From Rehmannia glutinosa (Eukaryota; Streptophyta; Magnoliopsida; Lamiales; Orobanchaceae), in assembly GCA_016081115.2 (NCBI GenBank), contig CM071930.1, positions 4,941,419 through 5,005,418 of the forward strand: a stretch of DNA of 64,000 nt, in the 5' to 3' direction. Below are positions 57,631 through 64,000 of the stretch, one piece after another. Position numbers and translations under genes: made by a program. The notes beneath the pieces are model-generated. The model made no database searches. It was given only the letters and a program-made list of their open reading frames with translations, and had not been told where the DNA came from. Each line of letters begins with the position of its first letter. The first letter of the stretch is position 1.

Positions 57631-57966
57631 TCAACGCTTCGTTTTCACATCTACGTTTCCGATTGAATGACCAATACCAGGGCTATGTCCTAGTACTTTA
57701 TAATCATCTTTTTGGCCTGGAAGATGATGCCCAACTCCAGGACTATTTCCTGGTGATGTGCGTTCAAAAAAATGCGCATTATTATTCAATATTCGTCGGA
57801 ACATCTTTTCCAGTCCCGTGCTGACCTGGAATAAATCGTCTTTGTGATCAGCATTTTTCCCAGATTTTAGTTGCCTTCCCTCGGAAAATTGAATTTCCAT
57901 GCAGGAAACTATAACTAGTGCAAGAACAAAGAAAAGAAACATATGGAGATTTTGGAATTTGGCCAT
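57631..57966 (-). CDS. CEP peptide hormone precursor 3, with two hormone cores
   Basis: 111-residue intronless precursor starting at ATG 57966. Signal peptide at about residues 1-29 (MFLFFVLALVIVSC core), then SEGRQL, the same post-signal motif as in genes 1 and 2. A first hormone domain FERTSPGNSPGVGH lies at about residues 67-80 (R-T-S-P in place of R-P-T-x-P). After a short linker HLPGQKD comes a second core DYKVLGHSPGIGH (about residues 87-99), lacking the R-P-T and first P-G. A basic tail ending KTKR follows, so unlike genes 1 and 2 the hormone is not at the very C-terminus. Multi-domain CEP precursors are known in the family. The second core is non-canonical. A TATA box sits 98 bp upstream. 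Confidence 0.93.
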   Translation of the reverse strand: MAKFQNLHMFLFFVLALVIVSCMEIQFSEGRQLKSGKNADHKDDLFQVSTGLEKMFRRILNNNAHFFERTSPGNSPGVGHHLPGQKDDYKVLGHSPGIGHSIGNVDVKTKR

Positions 57967-58063
57967 TGAAAAAGAAAAATGATATGTAAATTATGTATCC
58001 TTGGCTATTTGTTCTCTGTTTTGCCCTGAAGTAGAATGTTTTTAAGTGAGGCCTATTCTCTGG

Positions 58064-58071
58064 TATTTATA
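58064..58071 (-). promoter_or_regulatory. TATA box of CEP gene 3
   Basis: Minus-strand TATAAATA, 98 bp upstream of the ATG, the best match to the plant TATA consensus among the three genes. Confidence 0.75.
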
Positions 58072-58242
58072 ATCTTGGGAATCATATATAGTAGTGATCA
58101 TGCAAGGATTTTAAACCATTAAAATTTGTAATCATAAAAGTGTTTTGACTTGTGCTTGTGTGGGTGGTTCTTATTCTTTCCCTTTTCCAATTTGTCTTCT
58201 AAATCCTTAATTTGTGGTTCTCTTCATTAATTCCATTTCACC

Positions 58243-58464
58243 ATATGTTCAGATGTGATCTTCTATTCCAAAATGATTTTTCATCTCATATTTTACCGCA
58301 CAGATGATTGATATATGTATAAATTAGAAGTTATCATATTAATTTGGAGCATAAGTCTAAATTGTGGGATTTTAATATGATAACTTCTATATACATGCCA
58401 ATCATCCATGTAATGAATTAGGAGATGAAATACTATCCTGAAATAGAAGATCCTATCCGCCATA
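58243..58464. mobile_element. Foldback miniature element upstream of CEP gene 3
   Basis: Arms of about 90 bp pair: GATCTTCTATTCC, TTCATCTC and AGAAGTTATCATATTA on the left, and their complements on the right. They surround a loop of about 30 bases near 58340-58370. Located 280-500 bp upstream of the ATG. The TSD was not resolved. Confidence 0.75.
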
Positions 58465-58539
58465 TATTACATTAGTTGCGCTCATTTATTCAATTTCTTT
58501 TGTAGGTAGCAATTTTGATCCCATAAGTTCTAAATTTGT

Positions 58540-59087
58540 GTGATTTTTTATTTTACAAATTTTGATTTTAGGCGATTCTGGTCCTAGTTGGGTGTTTCAG
58601 TATGTCATTCTTCCCGAAAGTTACAGAATTGGAATTGTTATTTTGACTAAAGGGTAAAATTTTCAAAGATCGAAACTGCCACGATAAATTACAAGACTAA
58701 GTCAACCCCTAAAAATTATAGGACTAAAATTGCAATTAACTCTAAATCTTCCTATAGAATTCTCCAAAAGTGAGATACCGAAGTATTTGTTTAGATCGAG
58801 ATATATAAATTATGTGATTTTTTATTTTACAAATTTTGATTTTATGCAATTCTGGTCCTAGTTGGGTGTTTCAGTATGTCATTCTTCCCGAAAGTTATAG
58901 AATTGTAATTGTTATTTTGACTAAAGGACAAAATTTTCAAAGATCGAAACTGCCACGATCAAAAAATTGCAAGACTAAGTCAACCCCTAAAAATTATAGG
59001 ACTAAAATTGCAATTAACTCTAAATCTTCCTATAGAATTCTCCAAAAGTGAGATACCGAAGTATTTGTTTAGATCGAGATATATAAA
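58540..59087. repeat. Tandem duplication, 274-bp unit, two copies
   Basis: Copy 1 is 58540-58813 and copy 2 is 58814-59087, both starting GTGATTTTTTATTTTACAAA and ending at AGATCGAGATATATAAA. They differ by a few substitutions and two small indels. The content (TTCTGGTCCTAGTTGGG, GGACTAAAATTGCAATTAAC) resembles one arm of the MULE-type element at 35318. Confidence 0.95.
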
Positions 59088-59376
59088 GTGCGTCTTTATC
59101 AATTAATTCAAATAAATCTTTTGTTAGAATAACTAATAAGTTCGTAGACGGTTAACGAATCTATCCCTGTTATTTATAGAAAATATTCTACATTACATAT
59201 AATATAAGAGAATATGAGAAAACCCATAATACTATATTCCAACATATTTTATGTTCACAATTTTTGATAGAATCTTAGATATTGAATTTTGAAGTTTGAA
59301 GGCTCGCCGTTGACTTATGATAATGACCTTACTTCGGGCTCAAGTAGTCAAATGTTGGTTTAGACGTTCAGATGTG

Positions 59377-59675
59377 CAGGGTCGGCCCTGAAAGTAGTCA
59401 ATGGCGGCGACTCACCACCGGCGCTCTAAATTTTAAGTACCAATTTTACATCTTTATATATATATAGGTACATAACTATTAAATTGTTTTTATAGGGGCC
59501 CAAAAAAGTAGGAAAAAAAAATACCAAATATCATTTTATTTTCCCAATTATACTAAAAAATTTAATCTAACTTATAAAAAAATATTATTTTTTCCTTCAA
59601 ATTATATTTCTACCCAAGAAAGGAGCCCAATTTTTCTGCTTGACCATGGGCCCCAAAAAAATCAGGGCCGCCCTG
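59377..59675. mobile_element. hAT-type miniature element, 299 bp, perfect TSD
   Basis: The ends CAGGGTCGGCCCTGA and TCAGGGCCGCCCTG form a near-perfect inverted repeat, flanked by the perfect 8-bp duplication CAGATGTG (59369-59376, 59676-59683). The interior is A/T-rich and non-coding. Confidence 0.94.
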
Positions 59676-59683
59676 CAGATGTG

Positions 59684-60689
59684 TAAGGGATAGTCATTTT
59701 GAATGATAACATTATATATAATAATATAATTCGGAACTTAATTAGAATTCAATATTTGAATAATAAGATAACTGGAAGAAAAAAAACGCCCATAGAGGAA
59801 ATGCGGCTGAAAAAGGCATGGATTCTCTGTACTGCCCACTTAACCATGTCTACTCTTTATGTGGATGGCTCATATGCAAGCTTCATTTTCTTTCTCTAAA
59901 ACTAGTAAAACACCATAATGTCTTGTATTTAAATTTACTTATTTTTGTTGAGTAATGCTCGAGGTTTTGAATGAAATCCATAATTACATTTACCTACCCG
60001 CACCCTATCACGACGGAGAGTGATTGTCGGTGCATGAGAGACATAGACAAAAGGCGGCTCATGACCGACTTTTAGATGGAGGCAGAGATTGATCTACCTT
60101 ACCCACTATGGAAGCGTCGTTAGCAAAAATCGCAGTACAATTTATATAATTTGGAATAATCAAAAAATAAATTTTAATAAAATTTCAGAATTACAACTTT
60201 GAATAAATAAAATTATAGAATGTAGAAATGGCATGAATCATGTGTTTGACACACTATCCTTAAACATATTTGTCCCATATTTTGGACGTCTGTTTCCCAG
60301 GATAAGACGGGAAAATCGGATTACCTTTCTATCCGGCGAACTGAATTTACGCTGGAAATTATCACCAAAATATGCAGGAGGCCAAAGGAATTTTAAGAAT
60401 AATATGCAGAGAAATATATCAAAGTGCAGATATTGAGAGTGTCTTTAGATTGCTGGAAAATTGACCTATGTATAGAGCTGAAAGAAGACCAAATGACCTG
60501 ATGAGAAATTAATATTTTGCTGTTATACAACAATTACTTCTGTAACAGATTAAAATTTAATCTGTCTGTTACAGGTATTGGAATTAAATTTGTATCTATT
60601 ACAGAATTTTTCAAATTCGAAATTAAAAAAAAATTGTTAAAGAATTTTTAATTTCAAAAATACTAAAATCTGCAAACATAGGCTAGACT
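59684..60689. other. Intergenic, nothing recognised
   Basis: No supported gene. Around 60505-60600 there are several CTGTAACAG/CTGTTACAG motifs of unknown meaning. Confidence 0.45.
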
Positions 60690-60850
60690 ATGTGGCTCGA
60701 TTTCGGTGTGGCATTTGTGTACGCAGGTCGTGCTCGCACACAAGTCAATGGTTCGAGCCCGAACCGGACCGTGATTTGCACCCCCCCTACGGGCGTGCGT
60801 GTAGAGATTGCCTCTATGTAATATAATCTTACATCTTACTAAAAGGTAAC
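60690..60850 (+). mobile_element. Possible tRNA-derived SINE fragment
   Basis: GGTTCGAGCCC at 60750-60760 is an exact Pol III B box, preceded about 40 bases upstream by GGTGTGGCATTTG, a weak A-box candidate. A CCCCCCCTACGGGCGTGCGTG stretch follows. A tail and TSD were not identified. The same B box occurs at 2291. Confidence 0.35.
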
Positions 60851-61291
60851 ATTATATATACTAGTCTCAAAAGCATTTGTTTTCTCATGTGGGACAAACC
60901 CATCTTTCAAATAAGACAAACACATGTTAATTCTTCTTTATAAATTAATTCAAATACTCCACTTTAAGATTTAATTTCTCCTTCATCCAAACATCATTTT
61001 GAACAAACAAATATTCAATTTCGATGTTCTCACGAAGTAGAACAAAAATCCACTTTTACTTTTGTCATTAGACAATCGAAGTCCTAAGAAAATTTCCCCC
61101 CAAATGTGCAATTTCCTTCACTACTTTTCCAACAAGTCGTGCGCCCCCACCGAGAAAGCTTTCCCGAGGAATGTGTGTTGCATACTCGCATATAACTTAT
61201 TCGCACTATATGTATATAATTCATTTTAAATATATATTTTCCAATATATATGTATACATGAAGTGCATGAGTTAGAAGGTTTGAATCGAGG
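60851..61291. other. Intergenic, nothing recognised
   Basis: About 440 bp without supported features. Confidence 0.5.
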
Positions 61292-61680
61292 GCTAGGGCT
61301 GAAAAATGAACCAAGCTACTCGATACTTGATTAATTCGAGATCAATCCTTAAAAGCTCATTTGAGCTTGATTCATTAACATAACAAACCAAAATTAAACT
61401 TTGAGCTTGATTCATTAACATAACAAACCAAAATTAAACACACATTTTTACTCGATATGTTATAAGGCTCGGCGCGAGCTTAACTTGATTAGTTAAAGAA
61501 TAAAATATGTGTAAAACTATAAACTACTCGAGCTTAATTCGTGTTCGGTTTTGACTAAAGCTCGTTCGAGCAAGATTCAGTTAATAATCAAACCAAATTC
61601 AAACATTTTAAAGTTCAAATAAAATTCAAATAAATTTGAAGGGTACTATGTTTAGGTCGACTCGACTCTATTAACCCCTA
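61292..61680. mobile_element. CTCGAG-rich miniature element with internal 40-bp duplication
   Basis: Starts near AGGGCTGAAAAATGAACC and ends TTAACCCCTATTAGGG. It is related to the elements at 38551 and 45061 (GCTACTCGATACTTG, CGTGTTCGG, AGCTCGTTCGAGC). A 40-bp unit beginning TTGAGCTTGATTCATTAACA is tandemly duplicated at 61361-61440 with no differences visible. Confidence 0.65.
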
Positions 61681-61689
61681 TTAGGGAAT

Positions 61690-62060
61690 AGGGCTTATGT
61701 GGAGGGTTATTTTTTTGTTTGTGGCAATTTCAAAATTGGGGGTGAAAATGGGGCGTATTAAAATATTAAGCGTAGGCTCCCTTATGAGGGGCGCCCACTA
61801 GGCAGGTACCCATAGAAGTGGCGCCTCCTGACAGTACTTCTTTTTTTTCCTGCCACGTAGGCGCCACTTCGACTGGCGCCTACAACCTGAATTTTTTTTA
61901 TAATTATTTTCGAAATTGAATTTTAAATATAAAAACACAATTTTCGGATATTACTAAATCGAAATATTACTCAATCGAAAGGCGATTACATAAAAAAGTT
62001 TACACCACATAATGAAAAACAAAAGCAAGGAAACTACATATTAAAATACTGAAATAAGAT
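61690..62060 (-). mobile_element. Sub-terminal region of the MULE with a GGCGCC hairpin
   Basis: GTAGGCGCCACTTCGACTGGCGCCTAC-type sequence at 61857-61883 is nearly self-complementary over 27 bp. A half copy (AGAAGTGGCGCCTCCTG) lies at about 61815-61831. It lies 3' of the transposase remains on the same strand. The element terminus itself was not located. Confidence 0.5.
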
Positions 62061-62071
62061 ACAACATGTCA

Positions 62072-62597
62072 TTACAACATGAGTATGTGAAATCGGTACG
62101 CAAACAACAAGAACACTGCACGATCAATCTTGGCATGAAAATAACTTCCTTGCTCAACATTAGATTGTGATAGCAAGTAACGTTTAGGGTGAGCCAGCAA
62201 GTTGCTTGAGCCTTGTGTTTCTGGCTTCAGTATCTTAAACAATATTTCGAGCTTATCAAATAAAGGTTCTCCCTCCATCATATAAACATCCGGAGTAACG
62301 GTGTCATCATCCTAAAAATTAAAGAAAATGAATGATTAATATACTTACATTACATAATGGTATATAATATAACTCACATGATGAAAATAAGAATATTTAA
62401 CTAACCGAACGCCAAGTGGCCCAGTGAGTTGCCGCTGCGTGCACGAAATTGAGTTTATGATCCCAATATACAACCGACGTACTTAGCATTTTGGCGAACA
62501 AAGTATAGCGGGCTTGAAGATATTTAACTCGTTGACTTACCTCGACGAACTTAAAATTGCATTGGAATGCAAATTTCGAATCGCTCCTACCCTCCAA
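62072..62597 (-). pseudogene. Possible further exons 3' of the transposase
   Basis: Two short open frames on the transposase strand. The first (62397-62597) includes FAFQCNFKFVEV, with GAG/GTAAGT at about 62540, a good donor splice site. The second (62072-62281) is preceded by TTTTTAG/GATGATGAC at about 62314, a plausible acceptor. They could be one spliced C-terminal part or an accessory reading frame of the element. No domain is recognised. Confidence 0.3.
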
Positions 62598-62609
62598 TGG
62601 CTTACACTA

Positions 62610-64000
62610 TTATTGTTTTCGTATTATGAATTCTTGATGTAGTATCTCGTCCACGCCGCCTAACAAAGACGACGCCAAAGTGATTATGTTGCATCTGAAA
62701 AGGTGGCTCATTCCACTCATCATCGCGGGCAATGGTACAAAATGTCCTCCAGAATATGTCCTCAAGTACGCGCTAGTGGTATAATATTGCTTCATAAAAG
62801 TACTTGGGTCAACCCTAAAATGGCGACAAGCTTGCATTGCATGAGAACATGAAATTCCATCATTCTTCCACTGACCGCATGAACATTCTTTGGTAGATAA
62901 CTTCACTTTGAAGGTATGTGAACGTTGAGAACCCGGTACTTGTGTGACACTTGCAACTTGTTCAGTATAATCATACATCTGCACCATATGTTGTAATCCG
63001 AGGTACTGCATTTTGTCAAACCTATGGTGTACATCATCTGGCCAAATTTGGTTTCGTTGTTGAGTTAGCGATGCATTCGCCATGCGATCTAAACAACACT
63101 TAGCCAACCTTGCAAAGGTGATCCGCACAATGGATGTGATTGGAAGGCGTCGGGCACCCCTGAGTACTCCATTGATGTATTCAGACATGTTTGTAGTCAT
63201 AATTCCACATTGTTTCCCATCATCATAGCAGAGTGTCCACAAACTTGGATCAATCGCCGCCAAATACTCGTAAGCATCTGGGTTAAGTGATTTAATCTGC
63301 TCCCATTATTTTCTCAAACGCACGAAGACTCATCCCTCGAACCAGCCTTGCCAACACAAGTCCTCGAGTCCGATATTCTTAAAATAATTATTAAAATTAG
63401 ATGTCACATGTCTCGCACAAAACCTCGTACTACTCCATAGGTGCTTGAAACTCGAACACGTTCAATAGCTTTTATTATACCCATATGGCGATCTAAAATA
63501 AGACACATCCCTCAGCGCCACAAATCACGTATTTAGCCACCATGTTAAGAAACCAATACCATGACCTAAAATTTTCCTCATCTACAATAGCATATGCTAG
63601 AGGTAACACGTGTTGGTTTGCATCGAGAGTCACATCAATTAGCATCTTATGCTTGTATTTAGTATAAAAGTGTGTTCTGTCCACACTAATGACCTTGCGA
63701 CAATGTCTAAAACCTTCGATGCACGACCTCAACACCCAGAAAATGTACCCGAATGTATGCGCACCACAATCATCTATTTCTTTAGGGAACCACCCCACAA
63801 TTGTTCCTGGATTGTATTTCTGTAGAGCCCCCATAAATTTAGGCAAGTATTGACAAGAGCTCTCCCAAGTCCCATACACATTTTCCTTGCCCGCTTCAAG
63901 TCAGTGCTGCTTTATTGTATGATATCTCATATCCATATTTGTCCTTCACATTTTACTGAACATACTTGATATCATACGCCGGATCACACTGCACAACCCC
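62610..64000 (-). pseudogene. MuDR-type (MULE) transposase, decayed, runs off the window
   Basis: On the minus strand, starting beyond the right edge, the upstream part reads YDIKYVQ and DKYGYEISYNKA, typical of the MULE N-terminal region. The catalytic domain follows with VISVDRTHFYTKYKHKMLID (about 63700-63640), LPLAYAIVDEENFRSWYWF (about 63600), then LDRHMGIIKAIE across a frameshift near 63490 (the second Asp). After two in-frame stops and frameshifts (63300-63420) comes DPSLWTLCYDDGKQCGIMTTN. The SWIM zinc finger CSCGQWKNDGISCSH is at about 62880-62840. The domain order matches Mutator-like transposases, which cut and paste the element in the nucleus. This copy is inactive. Confidence 0.88.

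Noticed and set aside
57426..57824. 132-residue open frame on the plus strand
   Set aside because: It is the antisense shadow of CEP gene 3, whose signal peptide, hormone cores and TATA box are on the minus strand.
60700..60770. Functional tRNA gene
   Set aside because: B box only; no cloverleaf can be closed.

Overview
This window looks like nuclear DNA of a flowering plant, probably a eudicot. It is strongly A+T-rich and packed with nested plant transposons: Ty1/copia and Ty3/gypsy-type LTRs, a LINE, a MULE transposase relic, and many hAT, MULE and CACTA-type miniature elements with intact target-site duplications (TSDs). No bacterial-style operon, CRISPR array or convincing tRNA gene is visible. 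Nothing in the sequence fixes the species.

The only host genes I can support are three short intronless genes for C-terminally encoded peptide (CEP) hormone precursors, all on the minus strand, at 32.0-32.3, 41.0-41.3 and 57.6-58.0 kb. Each has a hydrophobic signal peptide, a conserved GRxL motif just after it, a variable spacer and a C-terminal hormone domain with a PGxSPGxGH core. Each also has a TATA box about 90-98 bp upstream of the ATG. The third precursor carries two hormone cores. Together they form a dispersed tandem array of secreted nitrogen/root-signalling peptides, separated by young and old transposons.

Layout: 1-6.8 kb, a possible minus-strand copia LTR, a foldback MULE with a GC-richer core, and a CACTA and a hAT miniature element. 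6.85-16.66 kb, a full-length but decayed copia retrotransposon (TSD CTCCT) split by a gypsy-type solo LTR at 11.6-13.0 kb (TSD GGATG). 17.1-18.0 kb, a MULE miniature element. 18.3-21.5 kb, a 5'-truncated LINE. 21.5-26.4 kb, mostly unassigned sequence with an LTR-like stretch. 26.4-28.8 kb, a second, truncated copia of the same family fused to another LTR fragment. 29-38 kb, three minus-strand LTR-like modules of one family around the first CEP gene. 36.4-45.6 kb, nested miniature elements around the second CEP gene. 46.1-52.1 kb, four elements of a family anchored in TA microsatellites (a fifth lies at 30.4-31.8 kb). 52.1-54.5 kb, a gypsy-type solo LTR inside another LTR-like sequence. 55.2-59.7 kb, the third CEP gene flanked by foldback elements and a tandem duplication. 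61.7-64 kb, a decayed MuDR-type transposase running off the window edge.

The most interesting points are the CEP cluster with its two-core member, the hAT element inserted just upstream of the first CEP TATA box, and the TA-anchored family, whose members share imperfect terminal inverted repeats, a pyrimidine-rich leader and internal repeats of about 92-110 bp.
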